A DNA stretch of 64,000 bases from Polluticoccus soli (lineage in GTDB: Bacteria; Bacteroidota; Bacteroidia; Chitinophagales; Chitinophagaceae). This document shows, piece by piece, positions 35,570-45,905 of this stretch; position 1 is the stretch's first letter, and each line of letters opens with the position of its first letter. Under the pieces are notes generated by a model. It saw only the letters and a program-made list of their open reading frames with translations, had not been told where the DNA came from and did no database searches. The stretch spans positions 62,001-126,000 of the forward strand of contig NZ_JARJHT010000003.1 in assembly GCF_029269745.1 (NCBI RefSeq). The letters run 5' to 3'. A program made the translations under genes and the position numbers.

Positions 35570-37708
35570 ATGCCGGAGTTTGATACTGCTCACGTAAAAA
35601 ACATTGTACTGCTGGGACATTCCGGCAGTGGCAAAACGACGCTTGCTGAGAGCATGCTCTTTGAAGCAGGCCTGACACACCGCAGGGGAAGCATTGAGGA
35701 AAAAAACACAGTAGGTGATTACACCGAACTGGAAAAAGAAAGAGGAAATACCATCTTCTCAAAACTACTTCACACACACTGGCGAGGGTACAAGATCAAC
35801 ATCCTGGATACACCTGGCTACGATGACTTCTCGGGCGAAGTGATCAGCGCACTACGTGTCGCCGACACTGGTGTGATGTTACTTAATGCTAGCACAGGTG
35901 TTGAAGTAGGCACAGACATTATCTGGGAATACACTGAACAATTCAAGACACCAATGATCTTTGTTGTCAACCAGCTCGATCATCCTAAAGCAGATTTTGA
36001 AAAGACTTACCAGGAAGCACGCAATCACTTTGGGCAGCACGTTGTACTCGTCCAGTACCCGCTCAATTCTGGTCTCGGTTTCAATGCCATTATCGATGTT
36101 CTCAACATGGTGATGTATGAATACAATGATCAGGGCGGCAAACCTAAAAAACTCCCGATACCAGATGCAGAAAGACCTAAAGCTGAAACACTGCATAAGG
36201 AACTGATAGAAGCAATAGCAGCCAATGACGAAACGCTGATGGAAAAATATTTCGACATCGGCGAGCTTACAGAAGACGAGATGAAGCAAGGCTTACATCT
36301 CTCTATGGTTCGTCATGATCTCTTTCCTGTTTTCTGTGCTTCCGCATTGCAAAACCGTGGCGTAGCCCGGTTGATGGGATATATCGACAATGTGTGCCCA
36401 CCAGCTAGTGAAATGCCACCACAGGTTACTAAAGATGGCAGTACATTAAACTGCGATGCCAATGCATCCGCCTGTATCTTTATCTATAAAACCGTCAACG
36501 AACCCCATATTGGCGAACTGAGCTTTTTCAAAGTGTACTCCGGCACAATAAAAGCTGGTATGGAACTGGTAAACGAATCGACAGGAGTTACTGAAAAAAT
36601 CAACCAGTTGTTCATCGTTGAAGGCAATAAGCGCACACCAATACCCGAATTGGTGGCTGGAGATATCGGTGCAACGTTGAAGTTGAAAAACACACACGTC
36701 AACAACACCCTCCATGAAAAGAGCAAACATATTGAGCTTGCCCCTATAGTCTTCCCTGAGCCACTAATGAGTGTGGCCATTGCCAATGCTAAAAAAGGCG
36801 AAGAAGAAAAGCTTGCCTCAGCATTACACCAGCTTAAGGAAGAAGACCCGACCATGCATGTAGAAGTATCATCAGAACTCGGACAGACGCTGCTGCATTG
36901 CATGGGCGAAATGCACCTCACAATTATAAAATGGAAACTCGAACACGTCTATCATCTCGACGTGCAGTATGCCAGGCCCCGTATCTCCTATCGTGAAACA
37001 ATACGCGGCAAAGCTGAAACCACCTACCGACATAAAAAACAGTCGGGCGGTGCAGGTCAGTTTGCCGAAGTAACTATGCGCGTAGAGGCATGGACCGAAG
37101 GTATGCCTGAACCCACGGGTCTTACGGTACGCGGCAAAGAAGAAATAGCTTTGCCTTGGGGAGGCAAGCTGGTTTATTACAACTGCATAGTAGGCGGTGT
37201 TATCGACCAGCGTTTTATGCCGTCTGTACTAAAAGGTGTCATGGAAAAAATGCAGCAAGGTCCACTTACAGGCTCACATGTGCGTGATATACGTGTGTGC
37301 ATATTTGATGGCAAGATGCACCCTGTAGACAGTAATGACATGGCCTTCAAAACGGCCGGCATGATGGGCTTTAAGGAAGCCTTCCAAATGGCCAACCCGC
37401 TGTTGATGGAACCCATTTATCATCTGAAGGTGTATTGCCCTGAAGATCTAACCGGCAACATCATGGGCGATCTGCAAATGCGCCGTGGTATGGTAGAAGG
37501 TTTTGACACCGAAGGTCACTTCACCGTGATCAATGCCATGGTGCCACACGCAGAAATGTATCAGTACGCTTCATCGTTGCGCAGCATGACTCAGGGCCGC
37601 GCACGCTTTAAAATGAAGTTTGACCATTACGCGCCAGTATCGGGCGAACTGCAGAAAAAACTTACAGAGACCTACAAAAAGGACACTGTGGAACTTGCAG
37701 AAGCCTGA
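35570..37708 (+). CDS. Elongation factor G paralogue (EF-G2-like) with altered GTPase motifs
   Basis: The 712-residue protein has the five-domain EF-G layout. G1 is G16-HSGSGKT23. G2 reads R58-G-N-T-I (canonical RGITI). G3 is D80-TPGY, so the catalytic His that normally follows DTPG is Tyr84. G4 is N134-QLD instead of NKxD. Domain IV (YRHKKQSGGAGQFAEV) and domain V are complete. EF-G drives ribosomal translocation. A Bacteroides paralogue, EF-G2, is reported to support translation without GTP hydrolysis in starvation; the lost His here fits such a variant, which is inference. It stands alone with its own terminator, away from the str operon, so it is not the housekeeping fusA. Confidence 0.88.
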   Translation: MPEFDTAHVKNIVLLGHSGSGKTTLAESMLFEAGLTHRRGSIEEKNTVGDYTELEKERGNTIFSKLLHTHWRGYKINILDTPGYDDFSGEVISALRVADTGVMLLNASTGVEVGTDIIWEYTEQFKTPMIFVVNQLDHPKADFEKTYQEARNHFGQHVVLVQYPLNSGLGFNAIIDVLNMVMYEYNDQGGKPKKLPIPDAERPKAETLHKELIEAIAANDETLMEKYFDIGELTEDEMKQGLHLSMVRHDLFPVFCASALQNRGVARLMGYIDNVCPPASEMPPQVTKDGSTLNCDANASACIFIYKTVNEPHIGELSFFKVYSGTIKAGMELVNESTGVTEKINQLFIVEGNKRTPIPELVAGDIGATLKLKNTHVNNTLHEKSKHIELAPIVFPEPLMSVAIANAKKGEEEKLASALHQLKEEDPTMHVEVSSELGQTLLHCMGEMHLTIIKWKLEHVYHLDVQYARPRISYRETIRGKAETTYRHKKQSGGAGQFAEVTMRVEAWTEGMPEPTGLTVRGKEEIALPWGGKLVYYNCIVGGVIDQRFMPSVLKGVMEKMQQGPLTGSHVRDIRVCIFDGKMHPVDSNDMAFKTAGMMGFKEAFQMANPLLMEPIYHLKVYCPEDLTGNIMGDLQMRRGMVEGFDTEGHFTVINAMVPHAEMYQYASSLRSMTQGRARFKMKFDHYAPVSGELQKKLTETYKKDTVELAEA

Positions 37709-37720
37709 CCTATATTATCC

Positions 37721-37757
37721 AAAAAGAAAAGCCCCGCAGTACGGGGCTTTTCTTTTT
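37721..37757. terminator. Bidirectional terminator
   Basis: A perfect stem of about 15 bp, AAAAAGAAAAGCCCCG (37721-37736 region) with CGGGGCTTTTCTTTTT, and a short CAGTA-type loop. It serves the converging EF-G paralogue and the giant repeat gene, whose stop codon is at 37758. Confidence 0.92.
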
Positions 37758-40700
37758 TTATCGTATCAACGATATATCACCTTTCAGGAAGATCTTCTCG
37801 CCATTGCTACACTTTGACTCAAGGTACCAGACGTATACATCCGGTGGCAGATCAGCTCCTTTAAATCTGCCATCCCAACCAAATGCAGGATCATTCGGAG
37901 CAAAGTTAATAACCGCATGCATAACCTCGCCCCATCGGTTGTACACGCTAAACTTGTCAACTTTGGTAACACCTTCTGCCATCGGGTAAAAGCGATCGTT
38001 AGCACCATCGCCGTTAGGCGTAAACGTGTTTGGTATGAAGAACAGATTTTCATCGCATCCAACAATGATTCGAATATCATCTGTGTCTTCGCACACTCCA
38101 TTAGTCACCGTGGCAATATAAGTTATGGTCTTATAGAGCGTAGCCAACGGATCGATGCAACTATCGCAACTTAGGTGATCCAGAGGCTTCCAGGCAATAG
38201 AGATCGCTTTCGTCGTATCTGCATGCAGCTGAATAACAGCGCCTGGCGCTCCTCGCTTGTCAGGTCCCAGGTTGACTGTTGGACGTTGATGCACTCGTAC
38301 TGTCTGATAAAGTGTGTCAGAAAAACACTCGTTTTCTATGATAACCACCTTATAAGTGATAGTGGTATCGGTGCTTGAAACGGGGTTCCAGATCATGCTA
38401 TCGCTCAGCGCAACAGGAGGAGACCACCTATAGGACATACCTCCGTATGCACTCAACTGAACCGGATCACCGATACACACATCGATGTCTGGCCCTACGT
38501 AAGAGTTCACATTAGGTATCACAGTGATAACAACGCGATCAGTATTGCTGCAATTATTAGTGTCGGTACCCACTACAGTATAAGTTGTTGTACCAGGCGG
38601 AAAAGCTATCGGTGTAACGCAGGTAGCACACGATAGTGTACCTGCAGGACTCCATAAATAAGACTTAGCCCCGCTTACACTTAGAGGCACCTTACCACCC
38701 TCGCAAATGGTTGCATCACCTATACCGTCCACTATTGGCAGCGGTATTTCTGCTACAGTTGCACTGGCTGTATCTATGCAACCATTCGCATCCGAGCCCT
38801 GAACTTCATAAATACCAGAACCAAGGTTACCGGCATTGTTACCAAATTGAGGAGGCTGCGTATGCCATCCAAACGAATAAGGCGCTGTGCCGCCTAATGC
38901 AGTTGCGCTAGCAGAGCCCATAGTGGTTCCAAAGCAAGTCTTCGTACCGCTTGCCGATACCAGCAGCGGATCCGGTTGTTGCAAACTATCCGTAACTGCA
39001 GCCACTTTACACCCATGGGCATCAGTGACCACAACGGTGTATTTGCCAACCGGCAGGCTTGATGCGGTCGCACTAGTTTGGGAAGGAGTTGAATTCCAGG
39101 CATAGTAATATGGAATAGTACCTCCTGTGACAGTTACACTGGCAGAACCACTGCTTTCACCCCAGCACCTAACGTTTACTTTGGATGTAACCGCTGCTAA
39201 CTTCGCTGGTTGACCTATAATAACCGTTGCCGTGTCGGGACAATTGTTAGTGTCTTTCACTGCTACTTTATAAGTACCCGCTGGCAAACCGGTTATGGTA
39301 GTAGTCGTTACGACCGGCGTTGTAAGCCAGGTATATGAATACGGACTTGTACCGCCTGTAGTAGCTACCGTAGCAGTACCATTACTATCCCCATAGCAAT
39401 TAGCATCCACTTTAGTGGTCATTGATAGCAATGGCGCCGGATGTGTAATGGTGGCAGTTGCAGTAGCAACACAACCTTTGGCATCTGTCACGGTTACTGT
39501 ATATGCACCTGCGATCATATTGGTTGCGCCCGCCGTGGTCTGTACTGGTGTTGTATTCCAGCTATAGGTATACGGACTTGTACCGCCTGCAGCCGCTACT
39601 GTAGCTGTACCATTAGCCTTTCCATTACAGGTAGCATTGGTCTTCACTGTCGATGCGGCGAGCAACGTTGGCTGCTTAACAGTATCTTTTGCTGTAGTAG
39701 TGCATCCGTTTGCATCAGTAACAGTAACTGTGTAGGTACCTGCCGGCAAACCGGTTGCTGTAGTGCCCGTTTGTACAGGAGTTGTATTCCAGCTGTAAGT
39801 GTATGGCGCAGTGCCGCCACCTGCCGTAACGCTGGCGGTACCGTTGGCACCACTAAAACAACTTACATCGGTTTTGGTTGCAGTCGCAGTGAGCAGGGTT
39901 GGCTGACCAACTGCTATCGAGTCAGTTCTTAAACAGCCTTTGGCATCGGTCACTACAACGGTATAAGTTCCTGCTGCGAGGCCCGTGGCCGTAACTGTTG
40001 TCTTAACCGGTGTGGTATTCCAGTTATAAGTATACGGCGGAGTACCACCCTGTGGAGTTACAGTAGCAGTACCGTTACTTCCACCAAAACAACTTACGTT
40101 GGTTTTCGACATGGTGCTGGTCAGCACCGTAGGTTGACCTATAACTGCGTTTACGGTTGTTACACAGCCTTTGCTGTCGGTAACCGTGGCTGTATATGTA
40201 CCGGCAACAAGACCTGTTGCCGTAGCAGTAGTCTGGGCGGGAGTTGTATTCCAGCTATAGGTATAAGGCGCTATACCTCCCGCACCGGTAACGGTCGCTG
40301 TACCATTGGCACCGCCATTACAGCTCACGTCGGTTTTCGTTGTGGCCGCAGTCAACTGTGTTGGTTGTCCTACAGTAATACTTACTGTAACAACGCAGTT
40401 TTGATTGTCCGTTACAGTCACTGTGTAAGTACCAGCAGCCAGGTTAGTTGCCGTAGCCGTAGTCTTTGGTGGTATTGTATTCCAACTATAAGCATATGGA
40501 GTAATGCCACCTGCCGCCGTAACGGTCGCAGTACCATTACTGCCATTAAAACAGCTCACGTCAGTTTTCACTGCACTGGCATTAAGCTGGTTCGGTTGTC
40601 CGATCGTAACATTCGCTGTAGTGGTGCAACCGTTGGCATCAGTCACGGTCACAATATAAGTGCCATTAGCAAGACCCGTTGCAGTAACGGTAGTCTGAAC

Positions 40701-43700
40701 CGGCGTGGTATTCCAGCTATAGGTATATGGTCCTACACCTCCTGTTGGCACTGCAGTCGCAGTACCATTGGCTCCGCTAAAGCAGGTAGCGTCAGTTTTT
40801 GTTGTTGTAGCAGTAAGCGGTGTAGGTTGCGTGATCGTAGCTGAAGCTGTTTTAGTACAACCGTGAGCATCGGTAACAGTTACTGTATACGTACCGATCG
40901 GCAACCCCGTAGCGGTAGCTGTGGTTTGCACAGGGGTTGTATTCCAGCTATAAGTATATGGAGCGGTGCCGCCTGCACCTGTTGCTGTAGCCGTACCGTT
41001 GCTGCCACCGTTACAACTCACATTTGTTTTTGTTGTCGAAGCAGTGACTGGCGTCGGCTGTCCTATTGTTGCAGTGGCTGTGCCGGTACAGTTATTCGCA
41101 TCGGTAATAGTCACGGTATATGTACCAGCTGCTAGCCCGGTTGCTGTTGCGCCTGTTTGTGCAGGACTAGTATTCCAGCTATAAGTGTACGGTCCGGTTC
41201 CGCCGGCAGGAGTCACTGTAGCCGTACCATCGGCGCTGCCATTGCACAACGCATCTGTTTTGGTAGTAGTACCCGTAACCGGTGCAGGTTGACCGACTGT
41301 AGCGCTAGCTGTCGTAACACAACCCTTATTATCCGTTACCGTCACTATATAGGTACCTGCAGAAAGTCCGGTTGCTGTGATGGTTGTCTTGGGCGGTGTA
41401 GTATTCCAGCTGTATGTATATGGTGCGGTACCACCCACTGGCACAGCAGTAGCCGTTCCATTGTTTCCTCCATAACAGCTTGCGTCTGTTTTGGTAGTAG
41501 TGGCGCTCACCTGGGTCGGCTGACCAACTATGGCAGTTGCTATAGTGATACAACCATTATTATCGGTAACCGTTACAGTATATGTACCAGCCGCCAGGCC
41601 AGTAGCCGTTGCAGTTGTTTTTACAGGCGTGGTGTTCCAGCTATACGTATACGGACCGGCACCTCCTATAGGTGTTACTGTAGCAGTACCGTTGTTACCA
41701 CCAAAACACGAAACATCTGTTTTAGTAGCGGTAGCAGAGAGTCCTGAAGGTTGGATAACAGTAGCTGTAGCCGTTTTGGTACAACCATTGGCATCAGTAA
41801 CCGTTACGGTGTATGTGCCTGCAGGAAGCCCGGTAACTATAGAAGTGGTGGAAACCGGTGTAGTGTTCCAACTGTACGTATACGGAGCTGTACCACCTGT
41901 AGGCAAAGCAGCTACCATACCATCATTACCTGTATTACAGCTTACATCGGTTTTTGTTGTGGTCACATTCAGTACAGGTGGTTGTGTAATAGTAGTACTC
42001 GCGGTGCCAACACAATTATTAGCATCGGTTACTGTAACGGTATACGTGCCAATAGATAGCCCGGTTGCAGTAGCACCGGTTTGTACTGGCGTGGTGTTCC
42101 AGCTATACGTATAAGGCGCAGTGCCCCCACCGGCAGTTACAGTAGCCGTACCATTGCTACCGCCATTACAACTTACATTCGTCTTGCTGATCGTTGCAGA
42201 CACAGCAGCAGGCTGACCAATTGTTGCCGTAGCTGTAGTAACACATCCTTTGTTATCTGTTACCGTTACAGTATAAGTACCGGCCGACAGTCCGGTTGCA
42301 GTTGCGCCTGTTTTTGCAGGCGAGGTATTCCAGCTATATGTATAAGGTGATGTACCGCCAGATGCCGTAACAGTTGCTGTACCGTTATTACCACCATTAC
42401 AGCTCACGTCTGTTTTGGTAGTAGATGCACTCAGGGCAGTTGGCTGACCAACAGTTGCAATAGCTGTTGTCACACAACCTTTATTATCAGTTACGGTAAC
42501 AGTATAAGTACCGGCGGCAAGACCTGTTGCTGTAGCTGTAGTTTTAACAGGTGTTGTGTTCCAGCTATATGTATAAGGAGACGTACCGCCAGATGCTGTT
42601 GCAGTTGCGGTACCATTAGCACCATTATTACACGAAACATCTGTATTAGTAGCAGATGCTGCCAGTGCTGTTGGCTCACCTATAGTCGCCATCGCCGTTT
42701 TGACACAGCCCTGGTTATCGGTAACTGTGACGGTATATGTACCAGCAGCCAAACCGGTAGCAGTAGCCGTGGTTTGTGCTGGTGTTGTGTTCCAACTATA
42801 CGTATAAGGAGCTGTACCACCACCTGCTGTTACGGTAGCTGTACCATTGCTTCCACCATTACAACTCACGTCGGTTTTAGAAGTTGTAGCTGTAAGCACG
42901 GCTGGCTGAGTTATAGTCGTGCTTGCGGTTATCGTACAATTGTTTGCATCCGTTACTGTTACAGTATAAGTACCGGCTGCAAGCCCTGTCACTGCACTTG
43001 TAGTTTGTACTGGGCCGGTATTCCAGCTATAAGTATAAGGTGCAGTGCCACCACCAGCAGTTACAGTAGCAGTACCATTCGAGCCTCCATTACAGCTTAC
43101 ATTCGTCTTGCTGATCGTTGCAGAAACGGCAGTTGGCTGACCAATTGTTGCCGTAGCTGTAGTAACGCAGCCTTTGTTATCTGTTACCGTTACAGTATAA
43201 GTACCGGCCGACAATCCCGTCGCCGTAGCAGCAGTTTTTACAGGCAAAGTATTCCAGCTGTAAGTATATGGAGACGTACCACCAGAAGCGGTTGCGGTTG
43301 CGGTACCATTATTACCACCATTGCAGCTCACATCTGTTTTGGTAGTAGATGCACTCAGTACAGTTGGCTGGCCAACTGTTGCAGTCGCAGTTGTTACGCA
43401 GCCTTTATTATCTGTCACGGTAACAGTATATGTACCAGCTGCAAGACCTGTTGCAGTCGCTGTTGTTTTTACCGGCGTTGTATTCCAGCTATAAGAATAA
43501 GGAGATGTACCGCCGGATGCTGTTACAGTTGCGGTACCATTAGCCCCACCATTGCATGAAACATCTGTATTAGTAGCTGTTGCAGCCAGCGCTGTCGGCT
43601 GACCAATGGTAGCAGTTGCTGTTTTGATACAGCCTTGGTTGTCTGTCACTGTAACAGTATAAGTACCTGCAGCCAAACCTGTGGCGGTTGCCGTTGTTTG

Positions 43701-45905
43701 TGCCGGCGTTGTGTTCCAGCTATAAGAATAAGGAGCGGTGCCACCACCAGCCGTAACCGTGGCTGTACCATTGCTGCCGCCATTACAACTCACATCGGTC
43801 TTTGTTGTTGTGGCAGTTACCGCAGTAGGTTGAGTAATAGTTGCTGTGGCTGTCGTAGTACAATTATTGGCATCGGTTACAGTTACTGTATATGTCCCTA
43901 CTGAAAGACCTATTGCAGTAATTGTCGTTTGCGCCGGCGTTGTATTCCAGCTATATGTATAAGGCGATGTGCCACCGGACGGTATTGCAGTCGCGGTACC
44001 ATCATTACCACCATTACAGCTCACATTCACCTTGGTAGTGGTTGCGGTCAATGCTGCAGGCTGCCCGATAGTTGCTGTTGCCGTAGTCGTACAGTTGTTG
44101 GCATCTTTCACCGTTACTGTATAAGTACCGGCAGAAAGCCCCGTTGCAGTAACGGTAGTTTTCGCAGGCGAAGTATTCCAGCTATAAGTATACGGCCCGG
44201 TACCACCCGCCGGCACTGCGGTGGCAGTACCATTATTACCACCAAAACAGCTAACATCTGTTTTTGTGGTGGTTGCCGTCACTTGTGTTGGCTGCGTGAT
44301 CGTTACACTAGCTGTTGTCGTACAACCACTTGAGTCCGTCACGGTAACAGTATATGTGCCAGCAGCAAGACCGGAAACAATTGCTGTGGTTTTTACAGGT
44401 GTTGTAGTCCAGCTATAAGTAAATGGAGCAGTACCTCCTGCTGGCAATGCCGCAGCTGTACCATTATTACCACCAAAACAGCTCACGTTAGTTTGTGTAG
44501 TTGTTGCCGTAAGCAACGCCGGTTGTTTAACCGAATCGGTGGCAGATTTTGTACAACCCAGGCTATCTGTTACGGTCACAGTATAAGTACCGGCAGCAAG
44601 ACCTGTCGCTGTTGCTGTCGTTTGAACAGGCGTCGTGGTCCAGTTATAAGAATACGGGATCTTACCTCCTGAAGGTGTGGCAGTTATCATACCATCACTT
44701 AATCCAAAACATGAAACCCGTTGTTTGGTTGTCGCGACCGAAATATTACTGGCCCTTATCGTAATACTGTCCTTCCGCGGACAGCCATCACCATTCGTAG
44801 CCGTTACATAGTACTTGTTATTGACTGGTAGTGTTACAACAGGGTTGGCACAAGTCGAGCAGCTAAGGCCTGTTGTGGGCGTCCAGCTGTAGGTAATTGG
44901 TGTAGAAGTTGCTACGGTAGATGTATTGAGCTGCAGCGTTGTTCCGTTACAAACAGTAGTATCGTTGTTGGTGATATTTACTGATGTGCTTGAGACAGTA
45001 ACCTGCGTAAAGATCGTATCAGGACAACCAAACCCTGTGTAGGGATTGAGTATTACAGCATACTTTGTATTTGCAGTAGGTGTGTTGAATACCCCCACCT
45101 GGCCGGTGTCCAGCAAAGTGGTTAAAGTTGAATCTCTCCATTCATAATCCTGGAAGCCGGGCGGAGCCGTGATGGAGAATGTTGGCGACGTACTACATAC
45201 TACTGTATTTGTAGGTAACAATCCGCAGTTCAGATCCACATAACCGTAACCAAAGTGAGCGCCCAGGGAGCAGTCACCGGAAGCGAAATCGACCGCAACG
45301 GTTCTGCCTGCATAGTTCGAAAGATCGATACTGGCCGTGGTCCATGACTTATACCAAATAGTTGAGGTTGAAGTAGATCCTGCCTGCAGAAAACCGGGGA
45401 GTGCAGACGAGGCAACAAACTTGAAGTAACTACAAGGCACTATTATGTTGGTAGCTGAGTCATAGGCCTTTACCTCAAACCTTGGCTGTTCGGACGTATC
45501 GTGACCCGGATCTTCAAACACCACCGCATAGCGGAATATGATACTGTAATTATTGACACCTGCCGGAACCTGGACATAATAACGCGCCCTTTCCGCCTGG
45601 GAGTTTACGTTATCATTTCCCAATCTCATTGAATACACACCCCCACCCGGCGCCACGATCGGGAAGCCGCCGTAAGGATCAACGCCGGTACCGCTGGTTA
45701 TGACGTGCCGGTTATTAACCGGACCCGCCTGCAGCGTGTTGGCGTTAATGGGGCAACACGACCCCGTGTATAATTTCCAGTTTGTGAAATTCCCCATTTC
45801 CAGGCCAATGTTCGGAGGACAAACAATCGACGTCTGGCCGTACGAGCTGAAACAGGCGAAACAGAAAAGAAAGAAAAGAAGCAGAATAACGCTAGATCGC
45901 TTCAT
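37758..45905 (-). CDS. Giant SprB-repeat surface protein with T9SS type B (gliding motility) C-terminus
   Basis: The 2715-residue protein has a signal peptide (SVILLLFFLFCFACFSSYGQ). An N-terminal beta-sandwich region and Ig-like domains run to ~388. Then come 26 tandem SprB-type repeats of ~77 residues (about 388-2388; each with a Cys near KTDVSCNGG, then PYTYSWNTTP, then GTYTVTVTD and a second Cys). Two Ig-like domains follow. The C-terminal ~90 residues (FFIPNTFTPNGDGANDRF, VYNRWGEVMH, GDISLIR) are the CHU_C tail. SprB of Flavobacterium is a mobile adhesin moved by the gliding motor, and a similar role is likely here. The array contains a recent four-repeat duplication. Confidence 0.92.
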   Translation of the reverse strand: MKRSSVILLLFFLFCFACFSSYGQTSIVCPPNIGLEMGNFTNWKLYTGSCCPINANTLQAGPVNNRHVITSGTGVDPYGGFPIVAPGGGVYSMRLGNDNVNSQAERARYYVQVPAGVNNYSIIFRYAVVFEDPGHDTSEQPRFEVKAYDSATNIIVPCSYFKFVASSALPGFLQAGSTSTSTIWYKSWTTASIDLSNYAGRTVAVDFASGDCSLGAHFGYGYVDLNCGLLPTNTVVCSTSPTFSITAPPGFQDYEWRDSTLTTLLDTGQVGVFNTPTANTKYAVILNPYTGFGCPDTIFTQVTVSSTSVNITNNDTTVCNGTTLQLNTSTVATSTPITYSWTPTTGLSCSTCANPVVTLPVNNKYYVTATNGDGCPRKDSITIRASNISVATTKQRVSCFGLSDGMITATPSGGKIPYSYNWTTTPVQTTATATGLAAGTYTVTVTDSLGCTKSATDSVKQPALLTATTTQTNVSCFGGNNGTAAALPAGGTAPFTYSWTTTPVKTTAIVSGLAAGTYTVTVTDSSGCTTTASVTITQPTQVTATTTKTDVSCFGGNNGTATAVPAGGTGPYTYSWNTSPAKTTVTATGLSAGTYTVTVKDANNCTTTATATIGQPAALTATTTKVNVSCNGGNDGTATAIPSGGTSPYTYSWNTTPAQTTITAIGLSVGTYTVTVTDANNCTTTATATITQPTAVTATTTKTDVSCNGGSNGTATVTAGGGTAPYSYSWNTTPAQTTATATGLAAGTYTVTVTDNQGCIKTATATIGQPTALAATATNTDVSCNGGANGTATVTASGGTSPYSYSWNTTPVKTTATATGLAAGTYTVTVTDNKGCVTTATATVGQPTVLSASTTKTDVSCNGGNNGTATATASGGTSPYTYSWNTLPVKTAATATGLSAGTYTVTVTDNKGCVTTATATIGQPTAVSATISKTNVSCNGGSNGTATVTAGGGTAPYTYSWNTGPVQTTSAVTGLAAGTYTVTVTDANNCTITASTTITQPAVLTATTSKTDVSCNGGSNGTATVTAGGGTAPYTYSWNTTPAQTTATATGLAAGTYTVTVTDNQGCVKTAMATIGEPTALAASATNTDVSCNNGANGTATATASGGTSPYTYSWNTTPVKTTATATGLAAGTYTVTVTDNKGCVTTAIATVGQPTALSASTTKTDVSCNGGNNGTATVTASGGTSPYTYSWNTSPAKTGATATGLSAGTYTVTVTDNKGCVTTATATIGQPAAVSATISKTNVSCNGGSNGTATVTAGGGTAPYTYSWNTTPVQTGATATGLSIGTYTVTVTDANNCVGTASTTITQPPVLNVTTTKTDVSCNTGNDGMVAALPTGGTAPYTYSWNTTPVSTTSIVTGLPAGTYTVTVTDANGCTKTATATVIQPSGLSATATKTDVSCFGGNNGTATVTPIGGAGPYTYSWNTTPVKTTATATGLAAGTYTVTVTDNNGCITIATAIVGQPTQVSATTTKTDASCYGGNNGTATAVPVGGTAPYTYSWNTTPPKTTITATGLSAGTYIVTVTDNKGCVTTASATVGQPAPVTGTTTKTDALCNGSADGTATVTPAGGTGPYTYSWNTSPAQTGATATGLAAGTYTVTITDANNCTGTATATIGQPTPVTASTTKTNVSCNGGSNGTATATGAGGTAPYTYSWNTTPVQTTATATGLPIGTYTVTVTDAHGCTKTASATITQPTPLTATTTKTDATCFSGANGTATAVPTGGVGPYTYSWNTTPVQTTVTATGLANGTYIVTVTDANGCTTTANVTIGQPNQLNASAVKTDVSCFNGSNGTATVTAAGGITPYAYSWNTIPPKTTATATNLAAGTYTVTVTDNQNCVVTVSITVGQPTQLTAATTKTDVSCNGGANGTATVTGAGGIAPYTYSWNTTPAQTTATATGLVAGTYTATVTDSKGCVTTVNAVIGQPTVLTSTMSKTNVSCFGGSNGTATVTPQGGTPPYTYNWNTTPVKTTVTATGLAAGTYTVVVTDAKGCLRTDSIAVGQPTLLTATATKTDVSCFSGANGTASVTAGGGTAPYTYSWNTTPVQTGTTATGLPAGTYTVTVTDANGCTTTAKDTVKQPTLLAASTVKTNATCNGKANGTATVAAAGGTSPYTYSWNTTPVQTTAGATNMIAGAYTVTVTDAKGCVATATATITHPAPLLSMTTKVDANCYGDSNGTATVATTGGTSPYSYTWLTTPVVTTTTITGLPAGTYKVAVKDTNNCPDTATVIIGQPAKLAAVTSKVNVRCWGESSGSASVTVTGGTIPYYYAWNSTPSQTSATASSLPVGKYTVVVTDAHGCKVAAVTDSLQQPDPLLVSASGTKTCFGTTMGSASATALGGTAPYSFGWHTQPPQFGNNAGNLGSGIYEVQGSDANGCIDTASATVAEIPLPIVDGIGDATICEGGKVPLSVSGAKSYLWSPAGTLSCATCVTPIAFPPGTTTYTVVGTDTNNCSNTDRVVITVIPNVNSYVGPDIDVCIGDPVQLSAYGGMSYRWSPPVALSDSMIWNPVSSTDTTITYKVVIIENECFSDTLYQTVRVHQRPTVNLGPDKRGAPGAVIQLHADTTKAISIAWKPLDHLSCDSCIDPLATLYKTITYIATVTNGVCEDTDDIRIIVGCDENLFFIPNTFTPNGDGANDRFYPMAEGVTKVDKFSVYNRWGEVMHAVINFAPNDPAFGWDGRFKGADLPPDVYVWYLESKCSNGEKIFLKGDISLIR
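38750..44740 (-). repeat. 26 tandem ~231-bp SprB-type repeats
   Basis: About 6 kb is built from 26 coding repeats near 231 bp each. Units 5-8 and 9-12 (counted from the N-terminus; roughly 42900-43824 and 41976-42900) match each other one by one better than their neighbours. The last few units are the most divergent. Confidence 0.88.

Noticed and set aside
42774-43559. Long Cys/Ser/Ile-rich open frame of 261 residues on the plus strand, with similar ones at 39441-39932, 40134-40844 and 41157-41747
   Set aside because: They are antisense shadows of the SprB repeat array: their periodic composition follows the 231-bp repeat, and they have no domain or start context.
38750-44740. Regularly spaced repeats that might suggest a CRISPR or satellite array
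   Set aside because: The unit is ~231 bp, stays in frame and encodes a known SprB-type protein repeat. There are no short repeats with unique spacers.
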